The notes below the pieces were generated by a model, which saw nothing but the letters and a program-made list of their open reading frames with translations, made no database searches and was not told where the DNA came from. Source: Bryobacterales bacterium (GTDB lineage: Bacteria; Acidobacteriota; Terriglobia; Bryobacterales; Bryobacteraceae). From it: a stretch of 15,686 nt of DNA. Both the position numbers and the translations under genes were made by a program. Location of the stretch: the NCBI GenBank assembly GCA_003142355.1, contig PLMF01000278.1, forward strand, positions 2,657 to 18,342, given 5' to 3'. This document shows, piece after piece, positions 1 to 7,232 of this stretch (position 1 is its first letter; each line of letters opens with the position of its first letter).

Positions 1-1052
1 CTCCGGGTAAAATCACTTACCGCGTTCTGGGCAAGACGGGCTTGAAGGTCTCGACCGTCGGCTATGGCTGCATGATCACCTCCGACCCCACGGTGATCAC
101 CAGGGCCGCCGACATGGGCATCAACTACTTCGATACTTCCCGCAACTACTCGAGCGGCCAAAACGAGCGCATGGTGGGAGCCGCGTTGGGAGCCAAACGG
201 AAGGACGTTTTTCTTTCTTCCAAGTGCGATCAGAAGACCGGAGCGGGTATCCTGGCCGAGCTTGAGACCAGTCTCAAGGAGCTCAACACCGACCACCTGG
301 ACGTGTGGCTGCTCCACGGCCTGGGCACTGCGGCGCAGATCACCGACGACATGGTCGAGGCGCAGCGCAAGGCCAAACAGCAGGGCAAGGTGCGCTTCAT
401 CGGCGTCAGCACCCACACCCTGCCGGCCATCGTCGATCGCGTCATCGAAGCCAAACTGGAAGTGGTTCAGGCGCAGTACAACTTCGCCTCCGCCGCGGAA
501 TGGGGCCCCGCCCTCGATAAATTGAACCAGGCCGGCGTGGGCTTGGTGGCCATGAAGGTGATGGCCAAGGTTGGAGGCCGTGGCCGCAGGGGTGCCGACG
601 CCCCGCCACCGCCGCCGGCACGGCCGGCCAATTTCGCGCCCGCCGCGCTCAAGTGGGTCATCAAGAACCCCGCCATCGCCACTACCGTCCCCAGCATGAC
701 CGACATCGACCAACTCGAGCAGAACTTCAGCGTCATGGCGCAGCAGCAGTTCACCGACGCCGACCAGAAGATCCTCACCGCCCGGTTGCAGGAGATTACC
801 CCCTACTTCTGCCGCATGTGCGGCACGTGCGCCGGCCAGTGCCCCCAGGGTCTGCCCGTGGGCGACATGGTGCGCTTCGTCATGTATGCCGACGGCTACG
901 GCCAATTCCCCCTCGGCCGCGAGCACTTCCAACGCATGTCCGCCGAGCACCAGGCCGTGCGATGCGGCCAGTGCCCGGCCTGTGTCGTCCAGTGCCCACA
1001 CGGTGTGACCGTGGCCGAGCGGATGATGCGCGCCCAGGAACTCTTCGCGTAA
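1..1052 (+). CDS. Aldo/keto reductase with C-terminal 4Fe-4S ferredoxin-like module (5' partial)
   Basis: The frame is open from base 3, reading PGKITYRVLGKTGLKVS, the normal N-terminal strand of aldo/keto reductases, so the true start lies upstream of the window and the TTG at 42 is not the start. The barrel shows the expected catalytic set: Asp and Tyr in FDTSRNY (about 129-150), Lys in SSK (about 220) and His in LLHG (about 312), which in the family bind NAD(P)H and reduce a carbonyl. A proline-rich insert (APPPPPARPA, about 600-630) sits late in the barrel. The C-terminus carries two C-x2-C-x2-C-x3-C-P motifs (about 810-845 and 963-998), which would hold iron-sulfur clusters, so electrons may be exchanged with a redox partner. 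Such proteins often carry a Tat signal, but the N-terminus is not visible here. Substrate unknown. Family call is firm. Confidence 0.9.
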   Translation, partial: PGKITYRVLGKTGLKVSTVGYGCMITSDPTVITRAADMGINYFDTSRNYSSGQNERMVGAALGAKRKDVFLSSKCDQKTGAGILAELETSLKELNTDHLDVWLLHGLGTAAQITDDMVEAQRKAKQQGKVRFIGVSTHTLPAIVDRVIEAKLEVVQAQYNFASAAEWGPALDKLNQAGVGLVAMKVMAKVGGRGRRGADAPPPPPARPANFAPAALKWVIKNPAIATTVPSMTDIDQLEQNFSVMAQQQFTDADQKILTARLQEITPYFCRMCGTCAGQCPQGLPVGDMVRFVMYADGYGQFPLGREHFQRMSAEHQAVRCGQCPACVVQCPHGVTVAERMMRAQELFA

Positions 1053-1085
1053 GCGTGGTAGACTCTTGCCTGAAGGAGGCCGGCT

Positions 1086-1349
1086 ATGCTCCCGCCTCAA
1101 GACGTTTCGATTTACCTGAACAACGCGCTCAGACCGACGCACACGCTCGCTGAACTGGACCGTGACGCGTCTCTGCCCCCGTCGGTGGCTGAAATGCCCG
1201 ATCAGGTCTCTGGCCGGTTTGTGAGTCTCGATTCGCCCGCTGAAGTGGCAGCCGCATGGAAACGGGTCATGATCTTGAACGAGACCCAGGTCCTCTACAC
1301 CTTCGCTTACGACCCCGCGACGGCGGCTTTCACCGCTCGTAAACGGTAG
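1086..1349 (+). CDS. Small conserved-looking protein of unknown function (87 aa)
   Basis: An 87-residue reading frame starts at an ATG preceded by a strong Shine-Dalgarno (AAGGAGG at 1073-1079, 6-nt gap), 33 bases after the reductase stop, so it is probably co-transcribed with it. The protein is soluble-looking, with no signal peptide or membrane segment. Its middle (DQVSGRFVSLDSPAEVAAAWKR, written here only in outline) looks like a beta strand followed by an amphipathic helix, and the end is basic (ARKR). I do not recognise a family. The good ribosome site and high-GC codon use support a real gene. A hairpin follows directly after the stop. Confidence 0.6.
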   Translation: MLPPQDVSIYLNNALRPTHTLAELDRDASLPPSVAEMPDQVSGRFVSLDSPAEVAAAWKRVMILNETQVLYTFAYDPATAAFTARKR

Positions 1350-1369
1350 GGCAGGCACCTTCGCCTGCC
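1350..1369. terminator. Hairpin directly after the small gene's stop codon
   Basis: GGCAGGC (1350-1356), a 6-base loop and GCCTGCC (1363-1369) form a perfect 7-bp stem that begins at the base after the TAG at 1347-1349. No T-run follows, so it is not a classic intrinsic terminator. It may be a 3'-end stabilising hairpin or half of a REP-like pair with the element at 1381. Confidence 0.5.
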
Positions 1370-1380
1370 AACCAGTTCTG

Positions 1381-1414
1381 GGTGGGGCATGCTTTAGCTT
1401 GCCCAGCCCCCCCG
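1381..1414. repeat. REP-like palindromic element, copy 1
   Basis: The element begins GGTGGGGCATGCTTT and folds as GGGCA-T-GC / GC-T-TGCCC around a TTTA loop, followed by a C-run. It is nearly the same as the element at 5472-5505 (first 15 bases identical, then one indel and two substitutions). It ends at the stop codon of the efp gene on the minus strand, so it forms that transcript's 3' end. Confidence 0.65.
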
Positions 1415-1990
1415 CTATCCGTGCTTCGTCTTGGCGCGATCCATGTATTTCATGTTCCGCACATCCAGACGGATCGCATCGCCCGTCTTCACGAACTGCG
1501 GCACCATCACCTCAATGCCGTTTGCCAGTTTGGCCGGCTTGTAATTGTTGTCCTGCTGCTGGTGTATGGGCGGGGCCGTGTCCATGATTTTCACCTCGAG
1601 CACATCCGGAAGCAATACGCTCACCGGCCGCCCTTCCAGGAACTCGACGCTCAATTTCATGCCCGCCTCCAGCAGCCCAGCCTGCGGCTCGCCGACAAAG
1701 TCCCTCGCCACCTCGGTTTGTTCGTAGGTTTCCGGATTCATGAAGCAGCACTGATCGCCGTCGGCATATAGGAACTCGAGCGCCTGCTTCTCGAGCGCGA
1801 TTTCTTCCAGCTTCAGATCCGCGCGGAAGCTGTGTTCCCAAAACGTTCCGGTGTCCAGGTTCTGGAGGCGGCTATGGGTGGCGCCGCCCATCTGGCCCTG
1901 GCCGGGATGATAAACCGCGGCCACCACCTTGTATCTGTGTCCTTCGTACTTGATTGCCATCCCAATCCGCAATTGCGATGCGGTGATCAT
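1415..1990 (-). CDS. efp: Elongation factor P (variant with Gln at the loop tip)
   Basis: EF-P binds between the P and E sites of stalled ribosomes and promotes peptide bond formation at polyproline stretches. The protein has the three-barrel layout: an N-terminal KOW-like domain (MITASQLRIGM onward), a middle OB domain (about 65-130, GDQCCFMNPETYEQ) and a C-terminal OB domain ending VKTGDAIRLDVRNMKYMDR, the family signature. I chose the ATG at 1990 because GGAGG lies 8 nt upstream (about 1999-2003); an upstream in-frame TTG at 2005 overlaps that Shine-Dalgarno. The result is 191 aa, slightly longer than the usual 185-188. Oddity: the tip residue normally modified (Lys34 in E. coli, Arg32 in Pseudomonas) is Gln31, codon CAG, in HPGQGQ, and the loop is about two residues longer. 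No modification enzyme gene is nearby. Confidence 0.93.
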   Translation of the reverse strand: MITASQLRIGMAIKYEGHRYKVVAAVYHPGQGQMGGATHSRLQNLDTGTFWEHSFRADLKLEEIALEKQALEFLYADGDQCCFMNPETYEQTEVARDFVGEPQAGLLEAGMKLSVEFLEGRPVSVLLPDVLEVKIMDTAPPIHQQQDNNYKPAKLANGIEVMVPQFVKTGDAIRLDVRNMKYMDRAKTKHG

Positions 1991-2009
1991 GCTGATTGCC
2001 TCCAACTTT

Positions 2010-2115
2010 CCTCTGCCCTCGCTTCTTCACGATTCTCCGCTTCCTCTGCGCCCTCAGGTTTTGACTTTGTTCTCCTGTTCTTTCCTCCGCGAAATCTCCG
2101 CGTCTCCGCGTCGGA
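2010..2115 (-). repeat. Dispersed purine-rich repeat (CGCGGAGACGCGGAG type)
   Basis: Read on the minus strand, this stretch is a run of degenerate units such as CGCGGAGACGCGGAG, GCGCAGAGGAAGCGGAG and CGAGGGCAGAGGAAAG. This resembles a repeat I recall as scattered between genes in many soil and environmental genomes. It fills the gap between the peptidase and efp and extends into the peptidase's 3' end. Confidence 0.5.
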
Positions 2116-3460
2116 GTTTACCCGGCGCGGGCGTCGAAAAAAACGCGTCTTCAATGGTACTCACATCCACCAGGCCCGAGCAGCCATAAAGCACTGGCAG
2201 CAGTTGCCCAGCCGGGTACCGGCGGCGCAAGTCGGCCACTTTGTTGGTTCCCGCGCGATATGCGGGCAAATACATCCGCCCCAGCAACGGATGGCGTCCC
2301 CAGGCGCCCGATAACTTGTCCGCCCGCTCGGGCGAAACCAGAAACTCCTTGCGCAGCACCGCCGCCACCTCGGCTTGCGGCGCCCCGTCGTTCCAGGTGA
2401 GATACGATGCCTGGTTCTTGGCGTCGTCCTGAAGCAGCGGCAGCAGCACCCCGATTTGCAGGTCCTCATCGGGCAACTCTTCCACCTCGGTTACCCCGTG
2501 CGCCATCAGGATGGCGTTGTTGGCGATGCCTTCGAAAAGAGCGGCCGCACGCGTGTTCATGGTGAGCACCGAGGCTTCGAACCCCACCGCGCCGCGCACG
2601 TACAGATCTTGCAAGTACGCGAACGTGGTCACGTGGCCGGGGACCACTTCGTGGCTGACCAAATGCAAGAACTCCGGCACCGAGATCTCCAGAGAGGCGT
2701 TGATCTCATAGGTGGCCTCGTACTCCGGCGCGCCATCCGAACGCCGCGCCCGCCCCAAATAGTTCATGGACCCGGAGAACCACGCATCCTTGATCGGAAG
2801 AAACCGGATATTGACTCGCGGAACCGAATGGAGCGGCGCCGGGAGATGCGGCACTACGTTGCTGGCCGTCAACTGGTCGAACCAGGCGATGGCGGCGGCG
2901 CCCAGCGGCTTGATGGATGCCATGGGGACGGCGCGCGCCCTTCTCCAGGCATCCACCGCCGCCAGCAGCGACTCCCGGTCGTGGGAAGGGTACCCGGCCC
3001 GGGCCAGCAGCTCGGCCACACGTTCCCGTTTGCTCGAAGGATCGGACGCTTCCGGCGCCTGGCCCGTGGATGCCTGCACGCAGCGGCTATACGGGACCGG
3101 TTCGCCCACTCCCAGAATCTCCATGGCGAGGTCCCACATGGTTTCGAAGCACAGGGCCAGCCCGGCCAGGTAGTCGGACTTCGGCGTTTCGGTTTTCAAA
3201 GCGCGGATGGCGCCGAGGATCTCTACCCGCTCCAGATACGCCTGGATCGCCTCCCGGTCCGGCGACTTGGCCGAGACTCCCCCCGATTCGCGAACCCGCG
3301 CGGCGGTTGGGTCGGTGTATGCCGGCGGAAGCGGCTCGTCGGAGAACCACGAATCGGCGATGAAACGGCCCACCCCCGAAGCGCACATCACGTCGCCACC
3401 CCACAGCGTATCGATTCCCAGAATGGCGTTGCCAACCAGTTCCCGAAAACGCGCACTCAT
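2054..3460 (-). CDS. Putative zinc metallopeptidase with HEVVPGH motif (DUF885-like)
   Basis: A 468-aa protein without signal peptide. Residues 270-276 read HEVVPGH, an HExxPGH zinc-binding motif like that of the DUF885 group, and ALFEGIA (Glu310) fits the downstream glutamate ligand, so it probably hydrolyses peptides in the cytoplasm. The N-terminal half is helical with an aromatic-rich start and no clear second domain. The ATG overlaps the transporter stop by 4 bases (ATGA at 3457-3460), and AAGGAGG lies 10 nt upstream inside the transporter gene, so the two are translationally coupled. The last ~18 residues (from RRGDAEIS, Arg- and Lys-rich) are read from a dispersed repeat and are probably a recent C-terminal extension. 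The family assignment rests on the motif; the substrate is unknown. Confidence 0.75.
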   Translation of the reverse strand: MSARFRELVGNAILGIDTLWGGDVMCASGVGRFIADSWFSDEPLPPAYTDPTAARVRESGGVSAKSPDREAIQAYLERVEILGAIRALKTETPKSDYLAGLALCFETMWDLAMEILGVGEPVPYSRCVQASTGQAPEASDPSSKRERVAELLARAGYPSHDRESLLAAVDAWRRARAVPMASIKPLGAAAIAWFDQLTASNVVPHLPAPLHSVPRVNIRFLPIKDAWFSGSMNYLGRARRSDGAPEYEATYEINASLEISVPEFLHLVSHEVVPGHVTTFAYLQDLYVRGAVGFEASVLTMNTRAAALFEGIANNAILMAHGVTEVEELPDEDLQIGVLLPLLQDDAKNQASYLTWNDGAPQAEVAAVLRKEFLVSPERADKLSGAWGRHPLLGRMYLPAYRAGTNKVADLRRRYPAGQLLPVLYGCSGLVDVSTIEDAFFSTPAPGKLRRGDAEISRRKEQENKVKT

Positions 3461-5448
3461 GACTCTGCTTCCTCCTTGTGCCCCAGCGACCTCCGCCAGA
3501 CGTAGATACAGAGGCCCGCGAACAATACAGCCGATATCAGTTGTGACGTCATCTCATGGCCGTAGAAGGGCGTCCTCACCCAGTCCTCGCTATACCCTGG
3601 GATGAGACGGCCCGCCGCGCCGAAAACGCCCCCCAGCGCGCCGCCCGCCATCAAACCCGAGGCGATGATCACGCCGCGCTCGCGCACTGTGGCGCCCTGT
3701 CTGCCACCCAGTTTCTGGCTGCGTTTTCCGATGAAGTGCGCCAGAAAGCCGCCCACCAGCGCCGGCGTGTTCAGTTCCAGCGGCAGATACATTCCGAGCG
3801 CGAAAGTGAGCGCCGGCACCTCCAGCATTTCCATGATCACGGCGATCGCGGCGCCCGCTCCGAAAAGAAGGTAGGCCACCGGCTGGCGGCTCATGAACCC
3901 CTCCACCAGGGCTTTCATGATCGAGGCCTGCGGCGATGGCAGCACGGCGCGCATATCTCCCGGCGCCGCCTCGCCGAATTGGAACGCCCGCGCCAGCAGC
4001 ACGATGATGAGGCCCACCACCACCGATGCCGCAATCACCCCCAGAAACTTCACCTTCTCCTGCGCCGCCGGCGTGGAACCCAGCCAGTAGCCGGTCTTCA
4101 GATCGGTGATGGTTTGCCCGGAGACCGAAAGCGCCGTGCAGACCATGCCTGCCAGCGCCATCACGAAGAACATGCCGGTGGTGCCGGAAAGCCCGAACCG
4201 CAGCAGGACCACCGAAGAAATCATGATGGTCAGCATGGTCATGCCCGACACCGGATTTCGCGCTGTGGTGGCGATGGCATTGGCGGCCACCGATGCGAAA
4301 AAGAACGAGAAGACCAGCGTCAGCGCCACCCCGGCCAAGATCAGCGCGGGCGAACCCGAGAGATTCGCGAGAAACGCTGCCACCGCGATGGCGCTGGCGA
4401 TCACTCCCAGCAGGATGGCCATCACGGAAATGTCGCGGTCGGTTCGCTCCCCCTGCGTTTCGCCGCGCCGGAAAGCCCGCATCGCGATGCCAAACGATCC
4501 CGCCACGATGCGCATCGATTTCAGAATCCCGAAGATCCCCGCCGTGGCGATGGCCCCCACCCCCACGAAACGCACATACCCGCGGAAAATCTGCGTGGCG
4601 GTCATCTGCGCAATGGGTATCTGCGCCGGATATACCGCGCTGTCGGAAATATGGCTGCCGATCATCCAGATCAGTGGCACCAGCACCAGGTTCGAGAGCA
4701 CGCCGCCCGCGCACAGAATCAGCGAGCTGCGCAACCCCATCACGTAACCGAGTCCCAGAATGAAGCCGATGGCGTCGAAGTTGAACACCATTTTGGCCCG
4801 CTCCGCCAGCGTTCGCACGGTGGGAATGAACAGGAAATCCAGGTACTCTTTCCAAACGTGAAAGGTGGTGACCAGAAAGTCATAGACGCCTGCGATGGCC
4901 GTGGCTTCCAGCAAAAGTCTCGCCTGCGATCCGCCTTTCTCGCCGGTGACCAGAACCTCCGTGATCGCGGTCGCCTCGGGGTAGGGAAGCAGGCCGTGCA
5001 TGTCGCGCACGAAGTAGCGGCGCAGCGGGATCAGGAAGAGCACTCCCAGGCACCCGCCCGCCAGGCAGATCAGGATGGTTTCGACGGGGTGCGGATCGAG
5101 CTTCAGAATGTAGAGAGCCGGAAGCGTGAAGATGGCCCCCGCCACCACCGATCCCGCCAGGCCGCCGATGCCGGTGATGATCACGTTCTCCAGCAGCGTC
5201 GAGCGGCGCGGATAGAGGCGTGCCAGCCCGATCGCCAGAATCGAGATCGGAATCGCCGCCTCCAGCACTTGCCCCACCTTCAGACCCGAATACGCCGACG
5301 CCACCGTAAACACGACGCACAGGAACAGCCCCCACCCCACCGACCGTGGAGTGATCTCGGCCATCTTGGTGGACGCCGGAACCAGCGGTTGGTACGCCGT
5401 TCCAGGCGGAAGCGGCGTATAAGCGTTTTCGGGAAGCCTAAGAGTCAC
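3457..5448 (-). CDS. OPT-family oligopeptide transporter
   Basis: A polytopic inner-membrane protein of about 663 aa with a dozen or more hydrophobic segments. It shows the landmarks of bacterial OPT proteins: AEITPRSVGWG before the first helix, SAYSGLKVGQ, YPEATAITEVL (about 156-166), NPVSGMTMLT, SGQTITDLKTGYWLGSTP and GMYLPLELNTPALVGG. The family imports oligopeptides or metal-chelate peptides by proton symport. The start is uncertain. The frame stays open to an ATG at 5496, but that N-terminus would be encoded by the REP-like palindrome at 5472-5505, so I prefer the GTG at 5448 (TLRLPENAYTPL), although neither has a good Shine-Dalgarno. It is followed, with a 4-base overlap, by a peptidase gene, suggesting uptake then cleavage of peptides. 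Confidence 0.88.
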   Translation of the reverse strand: MTLRLPENAYTPLPPGTAYQPLVPASTKMAEITPRSVGWGLFLCVVFTVASAYSGLKVGQVLEAAIPISILAIGLARLYPRRSTLLENVIITGIGGLAGSVVAGAIFTLPALYILKLDPHPVETILICLAGGCLGVLFLIPLRRYFVRDMHGLLPYPEATAITEVLVTGEKGGSQARLLLEATAIAGVYDFLVTTFHVWKEYLDFLFIPTVRTLAERAKMVFNFDAIGFILGLGYVMGLRSSLILCAGGVLSNLVLVPLIWMIGSHISDSAVYPAQIPIAQMTATQIFRGYVRFVGVGAIATAGIFGILKSMRIVAGSFGIAMRAFRRGETQGERTDRDISVMAILLGVIASAIAVAAFLANLSGSPALILAGVALTLVFSFFFASVAANAIATTARNPVSGMTMLTIMISSVVLLRFGLSGTTGMFFVMALAGMVCTALSVSGQTITDLKTGYWLGSTPAAQEKVKFLGVIAASVVVGLIIVLLARAFQFGEAAPGDMRAVLPSPQASIMKALVEGFMSRQPVAYLLFGAGAAIAVIMEMLEVPALTFALGMYLPLELNTPALVGGFLAHFIGKRSQKLGGRQGATVRERGVIIASGLMAGGALGGVFGAAGRLIPGYSEDWVRTPFYGHEMTSQLISAVLFAGLCIYVWRRSLGHKEEAES

Positions 5449-5471
5449 CAAACAGGGAGAATAGCACTCTT

Positions 5472-5505
5472 GGTGGGGCATGCTTTGCCTGCCCATCCCC
5501 CCGCT
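5472..5505. repeat. REP-like palindromic element, copy 2
   Basis: Starts GGTGGGGCATGCTTT like the copy at 1381, then GCCTGCCCATCCCCCCGCT. It folds as GGGCA-T-GC / GC-C-TGCCC around a short loop. It lies 6 bases downstream of the phosphatase stop (minus strand), the same relation as copy 1 has to efp, and overlaps the longest possible 5' end of the transporter frame. Confidence 0.65.
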
Positions 5506-5511
5506 TGCGGC

Positions 5512-7149
5512 CTAAACTCGCTTGGCGACCACCAGCGTGATGTCGTCCGCTTGCGGAGCGCCGGCGGCGAATTCTCCGAGCGCTTTGGTGACGGCTTCCA
5601 CAATCGCCGCCGCTGGCTGGTGGCGATGCCGCTTCAGTACCTCGATGAAGCGCTCTTCGCCGAACTCATCGAAGTTGGCGTTGTTGGCCTCGGTCACGCC
5701 GTCGCTGTAGAGCACCAGCAAGTCGCCCGGGCCCAGACGCTCGCGCATCTCGCCGTAGGGCGCAGCCGGCAGGACACCCAGCACCGGGCCGCCGCCTTCC
5801 AGCATCTGCGATTCACCTGAAGCGCGGACCACAATCGGCGGATTGTGCCCGGCGTTGGCGAATGCCAGCTCGCCGGTAGCCGCGTCCAGCACCGAGAAGA
5901 AGAACGTGATGAACCGGTCGGAGGGGCACTTGGCGCAGGTGGCCTTGTTCAGCCGCGTCATGAACCACGCCAGATCGCCCGGATCTTCGGCCAGCACCTG
6001 CACCCGCGCATGCAGGGCCATCATCATGAGGGAGGCCGGCATACCCTTGCCGGAGACGTCGCCCAGCGCCAGGCCCACCCGGCTGCCGGCGTACGGAAAA
6101 AAGTCGTAGTAGTCTCCGCCCACCGTGCGGCACGCGGCGTTGAACCCGGCCAGGTCCGCGCCCGGCACCCGCGGCGCCTCCTCCGGCAGCATGCGGCGCT
6201 GGATCTCGGCCGCCTGCGTCAGGTCGCGCTGCATGATGCGCTCCGCCTCCTCCACCTCGGCCAGCCGCACGTTTTCGATGCGGATCGCGGCCACGTTGGC
6301 CATCACCGTCAGCAGGCTCAGATCGTCCGTAGTGAATTCGCGGAGGACGAAAGGCGAGTCGAGGTAGATCAGGCCGATGATGCGCTGCTTGGTCTGGAGC
6401 GGCACTGCCATCATGGTGTGTACCTTGTGCTCCACGATGCTCATGCGTCCCTTGAAGGCGTCGTCGAGCTGCGCATCGCGCACCAGGATGGACGATTTTT
6501 CGTTGAGCACGCGGTCGCGAACCGCGGTGCTGATCCGAAAACCTTCGCCCTTGCGCGCCCGGGGAACGAGCGTGTCGCCTTCCAAAATCAGAAGCACCCC
6601 ACGCTGCGCGTTGACCGCCTGGATGGCCAGGTCGAGGATGACTGGGAAGAGGTCGGCCAGCGGCCGGTTCTCGGCCAATTCCTGGCCGGCGCGAATGAGC
6701 GCCTGCATGGGCGCGGAGCCTCTTGGCCCGCCGCGTTCGCTGGCCATGGTCTGGTTGGAGAGCGCGCCTTCGAGGCTGGTGACCTGGGTCGAGGTGGCGG
6801 GGGAATCGCTCTCGCCGCCCTCGAAAACCACCACGCTGGGGTCGGGGCCGCCGGCAGCGGGTGCATAGACCACCACGATATGGCCGGCCGTGACGCGGTC
6901 TCCCGGCTTGAGGATGAGCCGGCCTTTGAGCGGAATGTCGTTGACGGAGGTGCCGTTCTTGCTGCCCAGGTCCTGCACCGTCCATTCGTCGCCCTGGACC
7001 TCGAAGGCGAAGTGCTGGCGGGATAGCCCGGCGTCTTCCGGAAAGCACAGCTCAGCCGCGCTCGACCTTCCTATGGAAAGCCGCTCCCCGCTGAGCGCAA
7101 CCGTCTTCATCGAGCCGTCCGGGCACTGGATCAGAAGTTCGCGAGGCAT
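5512..7149 (-). CDS. FHA-GAF-PP2C (SpoIIE/RsbU-type) serine phosphatase
   Basis: A 545-aa soluble signalling protein with three domains. An FHA phosphothreonine-binding domain spans about 1-95 (GRSS with Arg28, SRQH with Ser43/His46, DLGSKNGT with Asn65 and Asn70). A GAF domain spans about 155-300. A short helix (MQRDLTQAAEIQRRMLP) leads into a PP2C-like SpoIIE domain (about 320-545). Metal-binding acidic motifs are intact: VGGDYYDF (Asp346), GDVSGKGMPASL (Asp364), YSDGVTE (Asp483) and ADDITLVV (Asp535/536), so it should be active. Family members dephosphorylate anti-anti-sigma (STAS) proteins. No STAS or anti-sigma gene is nearby, and the FHA domain suggests docking to a Ser/Thr kinase substrate. 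No good Shine-Dalgarno precedes the ATG at 7149. Confidence 0.92.
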   Translation of the reverse strand: MPRELLIQCPDGSMKTVALSGERLSIGRSSAAELCFPEDAGLSRQHFAFEVQGDEWTVQDLGSKNGTSVNDIPLKGRLILKPGDRVTAGHIVVVYAPAAGGPDPSVVVFEGGESDSPATSTQVTSLEGALSNQTMASERGGPRGSAPMQALIRAGQELAENRPLADLFPVILDLAIQAVNAQRGVLLILEGDTLVPRARKGEGFRISTAVRDRVLNEKSSILVRDAQLDDAFKGRMSIVEHKVHTMMAVPLQTKQRIIGLIYLDSPFVLREFTTDDLSLLTVMANVAAIRIENVRLAEVEEAERIMQRDLTQAAEIQRRMLPEEAPRVPGADLAGFNAACRTVGGDYYDFFPYAGSRVGLALGDVSGKGMPASLMMMALHARVQVLAEDPGDLAWFMTRLNKATCAKCPSDRFITFFFSVLDAATGELAFANAGHNPPIVVRASGESQMLEGGGPVLGVLPAAPYGEMRERLGPGDLLVLYSDGVTEANNANFDEFGEERFIEVLKRHRHQPAAAIVEAVTKALGEFAAGAPQADDITLVVAKRV

Positions 7150-7232
7150 GGCGATGAATCAATTGTAGAACTTCCGGGCGCGTGCTTCATTCTACGGTGG
7201 TATCATAACTAGCACCGAAAGGAAGTCCGGAC

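Noticed and set aside
3556..5820. Long plus-strand open frame (754 codons) opposite the OPT transporter
   Set aside because: It is an antisense shadow in high-GC DNA: composition is dominated by Arg, His, Gln and Gly with no fold-like pattern, and the opposite strand encodes a clear membrane protein.
7150..7232. Divergent promoters between the phosphatase and the cytochrome
   Set aside because: A promoter must exist here, and TATCAT at 7201 is tempting, but no -35 box at proper spacing could be found, so no site is claimed.
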